DNA from: Ruminococcaceae bacterium UBA1425
GTDB lineage: Bacteria > Bacillota > Clostridia > Oscillospirales > Acutalibacteraceae
NCBI GenBank assembly: GCA_002329365.1
Contig: DCUB01000032.1
Coordinates: forward strand, 1-43,334
Length of the DNA stretch: 43,334 nucleotides
Direction of reading: 5' to 3'
The notes beneath the pieces are model-generated. The model was not told where the DNA came from, searched no databases, and saw only the letters and a list, made by a program, of their open reading frames with translations. The position numbers and the translations under genes are program-made. Of this stretch, positions 16,290-24,485 are shown in pieces (the first letter of the stretch is position 1; each line of letters opens with the position of its first letter).

Positions 16290-17273
16290 TTACCTTGTCG
16301 GCTGCTCTTCAAAAACAGTAAATTGTCTGGTGGAAGCAACCGTCGGCACCATCTCACAGTACTGAATTGATTCGACTCCGTCAAATATCGCGCAATTCTT
16401 AAGTAATATCGTTACATATCGCGGGTGAGATACCGAGATATCATATGTCGCGTAAGGCGCGAGAGCCGTCGGATAGGCGGAAAATGCCCTGTCGGGAGCC
16501 GGCAGCGTCATTCCCGAGACAATGCCGCTTACATCGGTAAACACTCTGAAAAACTCGTGTGTGCCGTCTTCGAAATCCTTTGAAACGACTACCTCGGCGT
16601 TGCTTATGGGAAAGCTCTGCTCCGCGGCTGCCGCCTGTACCCGCAAGGTGCCCGATTTTGTGTTCTCGGCGAGAAACTCGTCAATATTTTTGTATGTTTT
16701 GCCCTTTCCCGTGATATAGGGAGGGAACCGTTCGGCGTTTCTGTTAAACTGGGCGTCCTCAGCCGCCTCGGGGTTTGCCGCCATAACGTTCATCGAGAAG
16801 GGGAACTCATCTTTGTCTGCTTCCGCCATAACCCTTATAGCTTCCGGCCCAAGCCTTGTCAGGTCTCTGTACGGGCGTATTCTGTCCCTGTTGTTGCTGT
16901 TTACGTTGTTGCTTATTCCGGGATTGTTGTCGGCGGCGGTCAGCTCGGCGTACAGCCTGCTGTTCTCGTATTCCGAAATGATATCGTAGTCCGACTGCCC
17001 CTGTCTCGTCGCGTTCATCGGCTGTCCGTTTATCTGCCGGTCGTTCATCATACGGTCATCCGTCTGACGGTCGTTCATCTGGCGGCTGTCCGCCTGCGTT
17101 TGCGTTTTGTATCTGTTCTGCTCGTCCTTTTCCTCCATTGCCGCCTCGACCGCTCTTGACTTAAATTCGTTAAGCTGTGAGTTTTCGTTCATTTTCCGCG
17201 GGTTACGTTTGTTGAATTCAATAAGCTCACGTCTGTATCTTTCAATCATCGTCTGAACATTATCATTTGTCAA
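16290..17273 (-). CDS. Hydrophilic protein with C-terminal CnaB-like domain, first gene of SpoIID/PG-binding operon
   Basis: A 327-residue protein I cannot place in a named family. GAAAGGGTG lies six bases before a TTG at 17273, better than an ATG at 17300 that has no ribosome site. Residues about 5-75 are charged and helical. A low-complexity tract follows with repeated MNDRQ units (QMNDRQ, MMNDRQ near residues 64-80) and an Asn-rich stretch (NNVNSNNRDR). The C-terminal 120 residues look like a carboxypeptidase-regulatory/CnaB-type beta sandwich: TLRVQAAA, then FPISNAEVVVSKDF, VFTDVSGIVSG and YDISVSHPRYVTILLKNC. There is no signal peptide. The disordered-plus-beta-sandwich build and the co-transcribed SpoIID/PG-binding genes suggest a structural spore or envelope component; this is inference. 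Confidence 0.72.
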   Translation of the reverse strand: MTNDNVQTMIERYRRELIEFNKRNPRKMNENSQLNEFKSRAVEAAMEEKDEQNRYKTQTQADSRQMNDRQTDDRMMNDRQINGQPMNATRQGQSDYDIISEYENSRLYAELTAADNNPGISNNVNSNNRDRIRPYRDLTRLGPEAIRVMAEADKDEFPFSMNVMAANPEAAEDAQFNRNAERFPPYITGKGKTYKNIDEFLAENTKSGTLRVQAAAAEQSFPISNAEVVVSKDFEDGTHEFFRVFTDVSGIVSGMTLPAPDRAFSAYPTALAPYATYDISVSHPRYVTILLKNCAIFDGVESIQYCEMVPTVASTRQFTVFEEQPTR

Positions 17274-17503
17274 CGCTATCACCCTTTCGAAAAAATGCAT
17301 CTACATTCAGTATATTGGCAAAAGGATGTTTTGACACAACTTTTTCCCGAAAAAAACATCCCACCCGGGCTTTTGACACGGGATAGGATGATAGAAATCC
17401 GTTATGATATTTTATGCGGACTGAAGCGGGATGATGCACATTCGGTTAAGGCTGGTTAATATAAATCCCCAATACCATTTTTAGAGCAAGTAAAAATACA
17501 TTT

Positions 17504-17527
17504 TAGGGAACGCATTTATGCGTTCCG
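17504..17527. repeat. Palindromic repeat, CATTTATG core
   Basis: TAGGGAACGCATTTATGCGTTCC: constant outer arms with a CAT/ATG core, matching the copies at 1149 and 33093. Confidence 0.85.
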
Positions 17528-17549
17528 AAAAACGAACGGAATTCACTGA

Positions 17550-17574
17550 CGTAGGGACACGGCGCACCGTGTCC
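17550..17574. repeat. Palindromic repeat, GGACACGG type
   Basis: CGTAGGGACACGG-CGCA-CCGTGTCC. It is in the opposite orientation to the copies at 1101 and 26134, with the CGTAG tail on the left. Confidence 0.85.
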
Positions 17575-17598
17575 GCTTGAAGCTATCCTTAGTCTCGC

Positions 17599-17622
17599 GG
17601 AACGGTCAAGAACGTTCCCTAC
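17599..17622. repeat. Palindromic repeat, GTC/AAC core
   Basis: GGAACGGTC-AA-GAACGTTCCCTAC, a slightly decayed GTC/GAC copy, 25 bases from the previous repeat. Confidence 0.8.
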
Positions 17623-17699
17623 ATGATATTGATTATTTCTTGTAAACAAAAACAATATGTGGTTATTGGTTTGACTGTTTGCGGTTTATTACAGCACCT

Positions 17700-18569
17700 T
17701 TACAACTCTGTCAGTCCGCTTTTGACGGGAGAGCAGACAAAGACCTCGCCGATGAACGATTTAAGCTCCTCTGCGCACCCCGCGGCTTTTTTTTCGCTGT
17801 CGAAAACTCCGAACACCGTAGGGCCGCTGCCGCTCATCTGGCAGCATGAGCATCCTTTTTGACGCATGACCGTTTTTATCCTTACTCTGTCGGGCACCTC
17901 CACCACCTGCTCGAACACGTTTCCCGCAAGCCCTAAAAGCCCGTGAAAGTCGCCCCGCGCGGCGCAGAAAAGCGCCCCCGTGCAGTCGGGATGCGATATT
18001 TTGCCGCACTCGTCGAAGGCTTCGTAAGCCTCCTTTGTGGATACGGAGCATAAGGGTTTGGCAAGGACAAAGCGGACATCGGGGGCAGACGGCAGCACGG
18101 ACAGAACGTCGCCCGTGTTCTGCGCGAGACACGTTCCCCCGACAAGGCAGAAAGGAACGTCGGCGCCGACGGCGGCGCCGGCATTCAAAAGCTCCGTTTC
18201 GCTGAGACGGCAGTCAAAAAGCCTGTTGAGGGCGTATAATACCGCGGCGGCGTCCGCGCTTCCTCCGGCAAGACCGGCGGCGTGGGGTATCCTTTTTGTA
18301 ATATCGATTTTAACGCCCGGGTTTTCGATTCCGGCTCGCGAAAAGAATACCTCGGCCGCCTTGAAGGCGATGTTGCGCTCGTCGGAGGGCAGGGACGGGT
18401 CGGAGCATGAAACGGCTGTTTTACCAGAAAGAGTTACGGACACCTCAACCGTATCGTAAAGGTTAACGGACTGCATTATCATGAAAAGGCTGTGGTAGCC
18501 GTTGTCAAGACGGCGCAGGATATCGAGAAACAGATTAAGCTTTGCCGCTGCGTTAACGGTAATCTTCAT
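17700..18569 (-). CDS. ispE: 4-diphosphocytidyl-2-C-methyl-D-erythritol kinase
   Basis: A 289-residue GHMP kinase that phosphorylates CDP-methylerythritol at the 2-hydroxyl, a middle step of the MEP route to isoprenoids. The N-terminus AAKLNLFLDILRRLDNGYHS (residues 8-27) is the IspE substrate block. The ATP-binding GHMP motif is PHAAGLAGGSADAAAV (about 91-106), and the C-terminal GHMP motif CCQMSGSGPTVFGVF (about 238-252) is intact. The length is normal. AAGGGAT precedes the ATG. It stands alone, with repeat-filled spaces on both sides. Confidence 0.96.
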   Translation of the reverse strand: MKITVNAAAKLNLFLDILRRLDNGYHSLFMIMQSVNLYDTVEVSVTLSGKTAVSCSDPSLPSDERNIAFKAAEVFFSRAGIENPGVKIDITKRIPHAAGLAGGSADAAAVLYALNRLFDCRLSETELLNAGAAVGADVPFCLVGGTCLAQNTGDVLSVLPSAPDVRFVLAKPLCSVSTKEAYEAFDECGKISHPDCTGALFCAARGDFHGLLGLAGNVFEQVVEVPDRVRIKTVMRQKGCSCCQMSGSGPTVFGVFDSEKKAAGCAEELKSFIGEVFVCSPVKSGLTEL

Positions 18570-18616
18570 TTAACTATCCCTTTTTTCCAAAACAAAATGT
18601 AAGTATTCACGCTTAT

Positions 18617-18644
18617 ACAGGGAACGGCGCCGGCCGTTCCCTGT
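18617..18644. repeat. Palindromic repeat, GC-rich core
   Basis: ACAGGGAACGGC-GCCG-GCCGTTCCCTGT, a 12 bp perfect stem 31 bases past the thiolase stop. It has the constant arms with a GCGCCGGC core and may act as the 3' hairpin of the CoA operon. Confidence 0.8.
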
Positions 18645-18674
18645 ATATTTCAGAGCTGACGTATTTTTGCCGTT

Positions 18675-19841
18675 TTAAAGCATTTCGATTGCTCCGGCGG
18701 CGCCCATTCCCGCGCCGATGCACATTGTAATAAGACCGTATTTTCCGCCGGTGTCCTCAAGATACGAAAGAGCCTTGCACATAAGGATGGCGCCGGTGGC
18801 TCCCAAGGGATGCCCCAGAGCGATAGCGCCGCCGCGCGGATTTACCTTTTCCATATTCATTTCAAGCTGCTCGATGCAGATAAGCGACTGCACGGCAAAA
18901 GCCTCGTTCAGCTCTATAATGTCGAACTGGTCAAGCTCCATGCCGATTCTGGCAAGAAGCTTCGGAACGGCATACACGGGGCCTATTCCCATCATAACGG
19001 GGTCTACGCCGGCCACCTGGTAGCCGAGGAATCTGGCAATCGGCTTTATGCCCAGCTCCTCCGCCTTTTCGGCGGACATCATAACGACAAACGCCATTCC
19101 GTCGTTCATGGGGGAAGAGTTGCCGGCCGTTACCGAGCCGTTTTCCTTGAATGCCGCGGGCAGCTTGCTTAAAGCCTCTAAGGACGCGTCGTGCTTGATG
19201 CACTCGTCTTCGGCAAAGATTTCGATTGCGCCGTTTCTGTCGGTATATGTTACGGGGATGATTTCCTTTTTAAACTCGCCCGCCTTCTGCGCCTTAGAAG
19301 CTTTTAGATGGCTGTTAAGCGCGAATTTGTCCATTTCCTCTCTCGGAACGTCAAACATATCCGTAAGAACCTCGGCGGTTGTTCCCATGGGAAGATAGCA
19401 GCTTGCCCTTTCTTTGAAAATCTTCGGATCAAGAGCCGTCAGATCAAGAGCCGTCATCGGCAGCATTGACATTGATTCGACGCCTCCGGCGACTATTATG
19501 TCCGCCTGGTCCGCCATAATCTCGTTGGCGGCATACGCAATGCTTTGAAGCCCGGAGGAACAGAATCGGCTGACTGTTACGCCGCACACCTCGTCGGGCA
19601 GACCGGCACGTATAGCTATGATTCTTGCCATATTAAGCCCCTGAACGTCCTCGGGCGTTGAACAGCCGACTATTATGTCGTCTATTTCGGCAAGCGGCAG
19701 ATTCGGTACTTTTTCCAAAACGCCAAGCAGAACCTCGCTTGCAAGCTTAACGGGATACTCGTTGACAAGCGTACCCTTTGTAGCCCTGCCGATCGGCGAT
19801 CTTCCATATGCAACTATTACGGCATCTTTAAGGTTACTCAT
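18675..19841 (-). CDS. Thiolase (acetyl-CoA C-acetyl/acyltransferase)
   Basis: A 388-residue thiolase that cleaves beta-ketoacyl-CoA with CoA, or condenses two acetyl-CoA. The nucleophile Cys is in SRFCSSGLQS (about residues 91-100), NEAFA near 312 carries the oxyanion Asn, GGAIALGHPLGATGA near 340 the catalytic His, and CIGAGMGAAG near 374 the second Cys. The SRFCSSGLQ form is typical of the degradative/FadA-like branch. AAGGAGGAA precedes the ATG. It is the last gene of a four-gene minus operon (PanE-like, CoA-transferase A, CoA-transferase B, thiolase), 19 bases after the B subunit, which fits activation of a keto acid followed by thiolysis. Confidence 0.94.
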   Translation of the reverse strand: MSNLKDAVIVAYGRSPIGRATKGTLVNEYPVKLASEVLLGVLEKVPNLPLAEIDDIIVGCSTPEDVQGLNMARIIAIRAGLPDEVCGVTVSRFCSSGLQSIAYAANEIMADQADIIVAGGVESMSMLPMTALDLTALDPKIFKERASCYLPMGTTAEVLTDMFDVPREEMDKFALNSHLKASKAQKAGEFKKEIIPVTYTDRNGAIEIFAEDECIKHDASLEALSKLPAAFKENGSVTAGNSSPMNDGMAFVVMMSAEKAEELGIKPIARFLGYQVAGVDPVMMGIGPVYAVPKLLARIGMELDQFDIIELNEAFAVQSLICIEQLEMNMEKVNPRGGAIALGHPLGATGAILMCKALSYLEDTGGKYGLITMCIGAGMGAAGAIEML

Positions 19842-19860
19842 AATAAAAATTCCTCCTTAA

Positions 19861-20520
19861 TTAATATACGGTCATGACCTTTACGTCATCAGGAATAATC
19901 AAGTCCGCTTCTGTCGCAGCCTTCAGCTGCTCTACCGTGGTGTCGGGAGCTATTTCCCTTACCACCAGACCTTCGTCAGTAACCTCGATAAGAGCCATGT
20001 TGGTTACTATGATATCGACGCATTTCGCGCCGGTAAGGGGGAAGCTGCATTTGTTGAATATTTTCGGGTCGCCTTTGTTTGTGTGCTCCATGGCTACTAT
20101 TACTTTTTTGGCGCAGGTTATAAGGTCCATTGCCCCGCCGTAGCCCGCCATCAGCTTGCCGGGGACCATCCAGTTCGCCAGATTGCCTTCCCTGTCAACC
20201 TGCAGGGCGCCGAGAACGGTTATGTCGACATGCCCGCCTCTTATAAGGCCGAACGAAACGGCGCTGTCAAAAAACGAGCCGCCGGGATTCAGCGTAGCCC
20301 ACGCTCCGCCCGCGTCAAAAACGTCCTTGTTAATCTCGTGCAGAGGCGGCGCCGGACCTAACCCCAGCACGCCGTTTTCGCCCTGAAGCGTAACCTTAAG
20401 CCCCGCCGGTATATGGTTCGGAATCAGCGTCGGCAAACCGATGCCCAAATTGACGACATCGCCGTCCTTAAACAGCATGGCAACTCTTCTTGCCACAAAA
20501 TTTCTCCAATCCAATGCCAT
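19861..20520 (-). CDS. 3-oxoacid / acetoacetate CoA-transferase, subunit B
   Basis: The 219-residue beta subunit of a family I CoA-transferase (AtoA/ScoB/CtfB-like), which moves CoA from an acyl-CoA to a 3-keto acid such as acetoacetate. VNLGIGLPTL (residues about 22-31) and QGENGVLGLGP (about 46-56) are diagnostic; the Glu in ENG forms the thioester with CoA. GGAWATLNPGGSFFDSAVSF and VDITVLGALQVDREGNLANW complete the family pattern. AAGGTAGGTG precedes the ATG, and only 3 bases separate it from subunit A. The exact acid substrate is not determined by the sequence. Confidence 0.93.
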   Translation of the reverse strand: MALDWRNFVARRVAMLFKDGDVVNLGIGLPTLIPNHIPAGLKVTLQGENGVLGLGPAPPLHEINKDVFDAGGAWATLNPGGSFFDSAVSFGLIRGGHVDITVLGALQVDREGNLANWMVPGKLMAGYGGAMDLITCAKKVIVAMEHTNKGDPKIFNKCSFPLTGAKCVDIIVTNMALIEVTDEGLVVREIAPDTTVEQLKAATEADLIIPDDVKVMTVY

Positions 20521-20523
20521 ATC

Positions 20524-21174
20524 TTAAGCACCTACCTTTACAATGGCGTCAATCAGTATACCCGGAACGGTAACAAGCTCCGGGTCGATTTTGCCGGGCT
20601 TGACGACTTCTTCAGCCTCTACAATAGTGTATTTTGCGGCGGCCGGCATTAAAGCGCCGAAATTCTTCGTGCATCCGGACATAAAACAATTGCCCTCAAG
20701 GTCGACCTTTGACGCCTTAATAATGGCGACGTCGCCCTTGATGGCCTTTTCCATTATGTATTCCCTGCCGTCGATTGTCATCTTTATTTTTCCTTCTTCG
20801 ACGGCTGTTCCGAAGCCGACAGGTGTAAAGAACGCGGGAATGCCTGCTCCGCCCGCCCTGATTCTTTCGGAAAATGTTCCCTGCGGAATTATTTCAAGCT
20901 TGCCTTCTTTATAAAGCTTTTCGGCGGCGGCGCTTGGTCTTGTGAAGGTCGCAATCATTCCTCTTGCCCTTGTCAGGAGAAGTTTTTCCAAAGCAACCAG
21001 ATAGTTCTGGTTTGCCGCGTTCGCAACAAAAAACAAATCCTTCAGTTCGGTTTGTTTCAGTATTGCCCGCATAACGCGCCCGGGGTAGCCCATAGGTCCG
21101 AAGCCGCCGACAAGGATTGTATCGCCGTCCTTTATCGGCTCGATAGCCTCAAGTACAGACATTAACTTACCCAT
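20524..21174 (-). CDS. 3-oxoacid / acetoacetate CoA-transferase, subunit A
   Basis: The 216-residue alpha subunit of the same CoA-transferase (AtoD/ScoA/CtfA-like). The family's glycine-rich opening DTILVGGFGPMGYPGRVM (about residues 19-36) provides the CoA-binding loop. The middle has IPAFFTPVGFGTAVEEGK and the C-terminal half KASKVDLEGNCFMSG, both typical. AAGGTGG precedes the ATG. It lies 59 bases after the PanE-like gene and 3 before subunit B, so the operon order is reductase, A, B, thiolase. Confidence 0.93.
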   Translation of the reverse strand: MGKLMSVLEAIEPIKDGDTILVGGFGPMGYPGRVMRAILKQTELKDLFFVANAANQNYLVALEKLLLTRARGMIATFTRPSAAAEKLYKEGKLEIIPQGTFSERIRAGGAGIPAFFTPVGFGTAVEEGKIKMTIDGREYIMEKAIKGDVAIIKASKVDLEGNCFMSGCTKNFGALMPAAAKYTIVEAEEVVKPGKIDPELVTVPGILIDAIVKVGA

Positions 21175-21233
21175 ACATAAACCACCTTCTGACTATTAAT
21201 TTTTAACAAACGGAATTATACCGGGACGCCGGC

Positions 21234-22247
21234 TTATTTAAGTTCTTTAAACAGCTCCAGGTTGTCGTATGAATATGTGAGCTCTCCGTTCTCGATTGCG
21301 TGAACGATTTCAACCACCTTGTCGTTGTATGGAGTGGGAACACCTGCCTTTTTGCCGTAATAACAAACGGCGCCGTTCATCGCGTCGATTTCAGTCTTTC
21401 TGCCGTGCTCAAGGTCCTGCAGCATGCTTGCCTTGAGCAGCTTGTGCTTTTTGATGACAATCGGAATGATGTACAGCGACTTCATCTCTGTTATTTTGTC
21501 TTTGTAGTCAATCAGCTTGACAATATCCTGCCCCTGAATCGGCTCGATTCTGATGCCTAAAGCCCTCGTTACGTCTATGCATTCCTTTATGATGCGCAGA
21601 ATGCAAAGACGGGACTTTTTGTTTTCGGCCGCCTCGCCGAAGGTGCAGCCCATAACGGCGGACATTCCGCTGAAGGACGCGTTTATTATCAGCTTTGACC
21701 AGCGCGCGCCCGCGAAATTGTCGACTACGGTTGCGGGCCCCATAAACTCAAGCAGCCGTTTGATTTCGTTCATTTTCGGGTTTGGCCTGCCCGTTACCGT
21801 GCCGATATCAAATGTTAAGCTGTCGGTCTCGGAGGTAAGCTCGGAAACGCCCGGACCGATATAGGTCGCGCCCCACGCTATGGTGCATCCGACAACTCTG
21901 TCGTCGCCTATTATTCCTGCGACAGAAGGCTCGGGCATGCCGTTTTGCATTGTGCAGATTACCGCGTCGTCGTTCAAATGCGGCAAAAAGCTTTCGATGA
22001 TGCTTTTGTTGTGCATTTGCTTTGTCATCAGAAAAACCAGATCGTACTTGCCTGTGACTTCGTCGTTGGTCATAGCGCTTACCGGAACATTCATTTTGAC
22101 GGTGCCGACTATCGTTGCGCCGTTTTTCTTCAGCTCGTCAACATGTTCCTTGTTGATGTCGATTAAATCGACCTGCTCTTTTGCCTTGGATATGTACGCG
22201 CCTAAAACAAGCCCCATAGATCCTGCCCCGAGTATTGCGGTTCGCAT
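21234..22247 (-). CDS. PanE/ApbA-family ketopantoate reductase-like oxidoreductase
   Basis: A 337-residue NAD(P)-dependent oxidoreductase of the ketopantoate reductase family. The nucleotide-binding loop is AILGAGSMGLVLG (residues 3-15), VFLMTKQMHN near 70 matches the family's second motif, and GARWSKLIINASFSGMSAVM near 180 holds the catalytic Lys and the helix joining the domains. The C-terminal HGRKTEIDAMNGAVCYYGKK (about 284-303) matches the family block with a catalytic Glu/Asp. True PanE feeds pantothenate synthesis, but this gene heads a CoA-transferase/thiolase operon, so it more likely reduces or oxidises another branched or beta-keto acid. AAAGGGAGG lies eight bases before the ATG. 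Confidence 0.85.
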   Translation of the reverse strand: MRTAILGAGSMGLVLGAYISKAKEQVDLIDINKEHVDELKKNGATIVGTVKMNVPVSAMTNDEVTGKYDLVFLMTKQMHNKSIIESFLPHLNDDAVICTMQNGMPEPSVAGIIGDDRVVGCTIAWGATYIGPGVSELTSETDSLTFDIGTVTGRPNPKMNEIKRLLEFMGPATVVDNFAGARWSKLIINASFSGMSAVMGCTFGEAAENKKSRLCILRIIKECIDVTRALGIRIEPIQGQDIVKLIDYKDKITEMKSLYIIPIVIKKHKLLKASMLQDLEHGRKTEIDAMNGAVCYYGKKAGVPTPYNDKVVEIVHAIENGELTYSYDNLELFKELK

Positions 22248-22270
22248 TGATAATACCTCCCTTTATTTTT

Positions 22271-22322
22271 TTAAGGCAGCACCGCGCAATAAACGGCGAA
22301 ATAACGGGCGGCGTTGCCTTAA
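22271..22322 (-). other. Leader inverted repeat of the CoA operon
   Basis: TTAAGGCA (22271-22278) / TGCCTTAA (22315-22322), partly extended inward by CCGC/GCGG. In the minus transcript it folds just before the ribosome site of the PanE-like gene. It could be a regulatory hairpin or an old repeat copy. Confidence 0.5.
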
Positions 22323-22367
22323 TGACCGTAACAAAGCAGCCGGAGCATAATTGCCAACTTCAGACAA

Positions 22368-22395
22368 TCTATACAAAAATAACCTATAATGTCAA
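22368..22395 (-). promoter_or_regulatory. Proximal sigma-A promoter of the PanE/CoA operon
   Basis: Minus strand: TTGACA (22395-22390), 16 bp, TATAGA (22373-22368), about 120 bases before the PanE-like start. Confidence 0.65.
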
Positions 22396-22407
22396 AAGTT
22401 TATATAA

Positions 22408-22437
22408 ATTATATCATAAAAAGCATTTTGATTGCAA
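22408..22437 (-). promoter_or_regulatory. Distal sigma-A promoter of the PanE/CoA operon
   Basis: Minus strand: TTGCAA (22437-22432), 18 bp, TATAAT (22413-22408). It lies about 40 bases upstream of the proximal promoter, so the operon may have tandem promoters. Confidence 0.55.
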
Positions 22438-22488
22438 TAGCTTTTTTAGAAAATTTATTGTACAGTCTTGTCTAAAAATTCTATGCGA

Positions 22489-24246
22489 CTACCGCGAAAC
22501 ATAGTACATCGGGTTTACGCTGCTTCCGTTTACGATAACCTCAAAGTGGAGGTGCGGACCTGTCGAGTTGCCCGTAGAGCCTATCCTTGCTATCGTCTGA
22601 CCGGCGGAGACCCTCTGACCCGGCCGAACATTTATCGAGCCGGACAGGCAGTGCGCGTATCGTGTTTTAACGCCGTTGCCGTGGTTTATCAGAACCTGCT
22701 GACCGTAGCTGTCGCCCACCGAGCCCGCAATCTCGACCGTGCCTGACGCCGCGGCGACGATAACCCTGCCGCTGGCGCCGCTTGTGGTGATGTCTATACC
22801 CCTGTGACCGTACCTGCCGTACGACTGGCTTACGGTTCTTGCCGTGGGAGCCGGCCATACAAAGCCCTTGCTCGAAACCGTGACGTTGTATGTGCCGTAG
22901 GCGCTGCTGACGGACGTCGACCTTGTGCCCTTTTCAATCTTTTCGTCAATGGGGTCAGTTATCCTTACCCTGTCAATCTCCTCCGTCGAGTACACAACCC
23001 CGTCGATTGTCGTAATCTGCGTTGTTACAAGGTCAAGCCCCTTTACGCCGTTCCTGATAACTCTCGAGTCGCCGCGGAACAGGCTTGAGTTATATGTAAC
23101 CACGGTGTCGTAGTTGACGTCGACGGCGTGAGACTCTGTTCTTACAACCTTTACGCGGACGAATTTGACCTCCTGCGATATGACGACGGTGTCGCCGACA
23201 AGAATCTTGTTCGCCGCCGCAAGCCCGGGGTTCAGCTCCCTGAGCTTTTCAACAGTCATGTCGAAGTCGTCGGCGATTTTTGAAAACGAGTCGCCGTACC
23301 GTGCCGTGTAAACCATCTGCGCCTGCTTTGTCTTACTGAGCTGCCCGGCAAGGCGCGCGGCGTCCCACATCGTGTTCTCGTCGTCGGGGAAAAGCCCCTG
23401 AACGTAGTCAATCTCCTCGATAAAGCCGACCTTTTCGTCGCTCCTTACCGTCTGCTTTTCAAGTATGGCGTTGAAAACGCTTCTCGCGTCGTTTTCGTTC
23501 TTGACGGAGCAGAGAAATACGCCGTCGATGTATATGCCGCAGGCGTTTGTGATGTTTGCGTCCGACGCCTCAAGCAGGTTTTCGCTTAAAGTGTCGACGT
23601 CCACCAGATCGTTGACCGATACGAGCGCCAGCGAGTATTTGGGCTTGCTCAGAATATCGGAACGCTCGTTCTCCTTAAGCCCTACCGAAAGCTTTTGCAC
23701 GGCAAGGTTGCGCGATTCAAGATACTCGGACTCGTCGGAAATGTAGCCTACTGTTTTGCCGTCGTAAATAATCTGGAGGGCGTATGTGATGTTGTTCCAG
23801 CGGTTTACGGTAATAATCAGCACGGCAAGCGACACAGCGGGAAGAAGAATGTTTAGCGCCGACCTGAAAAACTGCCTGTGGCGGCGGAGAGCTTTTTTGA
23901 CATAATGCGCGAGTATGTATATAATCGAATAAGGGCTTGATTTCGAAGCCTTCCTTATGTAACGAAGCGCCGATTTAACCTCGCTCCTTAAGTACCGCGC
24001 CTCGCTGTTGAACGCCCTCGCCGATTTAAGCCCGAAATGGTCTACGGCAAGCAGCAGCAGACGGAGCCACGCCGCGATGACGCGAAGCGGGCGGATAAGA
24101 AGCCTTCCGACAGAGCGGAATATCCGCCTTGCGTACCTGTATGTTTCCATGCCGAGCAAGGCTATGTTTTTGTATATAAAAGAGAACGCTCCCGTGCGAA
24201 TTTCGCCAAAGCCGATATCGGACGATGTCTGTGCGCAGTCGTTCAA
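22489..24246 (-). CDS. Membrane-anchored M23 metallopeptidase with LysM and G5 domains
   Basis: A 585-residue cell-wall endopeptidase. AGAGGTGAGG sits five bases before a TTG at 24246, preferred over an upstream TTG at 24276. Order: a basic cytoplasmic N-terminus (about 130 residues), one membrane span (LNILLPAVSLAVLIITV, about 131-147), an extracellular spacer, LysM (TARYGDSFSKIADDFDM, then GDTVVIS, about 312-358), G5 (VVRTESHAVDVNYDTVVTYN, about 367-440) and a C-terminal LytM/M23 domain. The zinc ligands are present: HRGID (H481, D485) and HLHFEV near 555. LysM and G5 bind glycan, and the M23 domain cuts peptidoglycan peptides, so it is probably a daughter-cell or sporulation wall hydrolase. 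The long basic N-terminal tail is unusual. Confidence 0.92.
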   Translation of the reverse strand: MNDCAQTSSDIGFGEIRTGAFSFIYKNIALLGMETYRYARRIFRSVGRLLIRPLRVIAAWLRLLLLAVDHFGLKSARAFNSEARYLRSEVKSALRYIRKASKSSPYSIIYILAHYVKKALRRHRQFFRSALNILLPAVSLAVLIITVNRWNNITYALQIIYDGKTVGYISDESEYLESRNLAVQKLSVGLKENERSDILSKPKYSLALVSVNDLVDVDTLSENLLEASDANITNACGIYIDGVFLCSVKNENDARSVFNAILEKQTVRSDEKVGFIEEIDYVQGLFPDDENTMWDAARLAGQLSKTKQAQMVYTARYGDSFSKIADDFDMTVEKLRELNPGLAAANKILVGDTVVISQEVKFVRVKVVRTESHAVDVNYDTVVTYNSSLFRGDSRVIRNGVKGLDLVTTQITTIDGVVYSTEEIDRVRITDPIDEKIEKGTRSTSVSSAYGTYNVTVSSKGFVWPAPTARTVSQSYGRYGHRGIDITTSGASGRVIVAAASGTVEIAGSVGDSYGQQVLINHGNGVKTRYAHCLSGSINVRPGQRVSAGQTIARIGSTGNSTGPHLHFEVIVNGSSVNPMYYVSR

Positions 24247-24332
24247 CGCATCCTCACCTCTTTCATTATTAATCAATTATTTTTCCGGCGCTTTTACAGC
24301 CGCCCCTAAAACATTACAAAACAGTAACAATA

Positions 24333-24361
24333 ATTATATAATACTTTATCTTATATGGCAA
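24333..24361 (-). promoter_or_regulatory. Sigma-A promoter for the M23 peptidase gene
   Basis: Minus strand: TTGCCA (24361-24356), 17 bp, TATAAT (24338-24333). Confidence 0.75.
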
Positions 24362-24386
24362 GCATTGTCCAAAATATTTATGATTG

Positions 24387-24415
24387 TTTACAACTTTTCC
24401 AATATGTGATATATT
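24387..24415 (+). promoter_or_regulatory. Sigma-A promoter for the cupin gene
   Basis: TTTACA (24387-24392), 17 bp, TATATT (24410-24415). It is divergent from the M23 promoter, 25 bases away. Confidence 0.7.
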
Positions 24416-24427
24416 GTCGGCAGACAT

Positions 24428-24463
24428 AAAAAACCGCCGGACTCAAAAAGGAGAACCGGCGGT
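24428..24463 (-). terminator. Minus-strand intrinsic terminator in the cupin leader
   Basis: An 8 bp stem ACCGCCGG (24433-24440) / CCGGCGGT (24456-24463); reading the minus strand it is followed by a T-run. It would stop read-through from the converging oxidoreductase gene into the M23 gene. In the plus transcript the same hairpin sits just before the cupin ribosome site, with AAAAAGGAGA in its loop. Confidence 0.7.
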
Positions 24464-24485
24464 AAAAAGTGAAAGGATGAACAAA

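Larger units (their letters stand above)
17274..17699. other. Gene-free stretch with repeats and an inverted repeat
   Basis: No gene in 426 bases. Next to the operon lies a 9 bp inverted repeat, GGATGTTTT (17324-17332) / AAAACATCC (17353-17361), and a direct repeat TTTTGACAC at 17329 and 17371, possibly operator sites. The right part holds three palindromic repeats (17504, 17550, 17599). Confidence 0.6.

Noticed and set aside
13559..17273. Prophage lysis/tail cassette
   Set aside because: Repeated PG-binding domains fit, but there are no capsid, tail, holin or integrase genes nearby and the SpoIID part points to sporulation.
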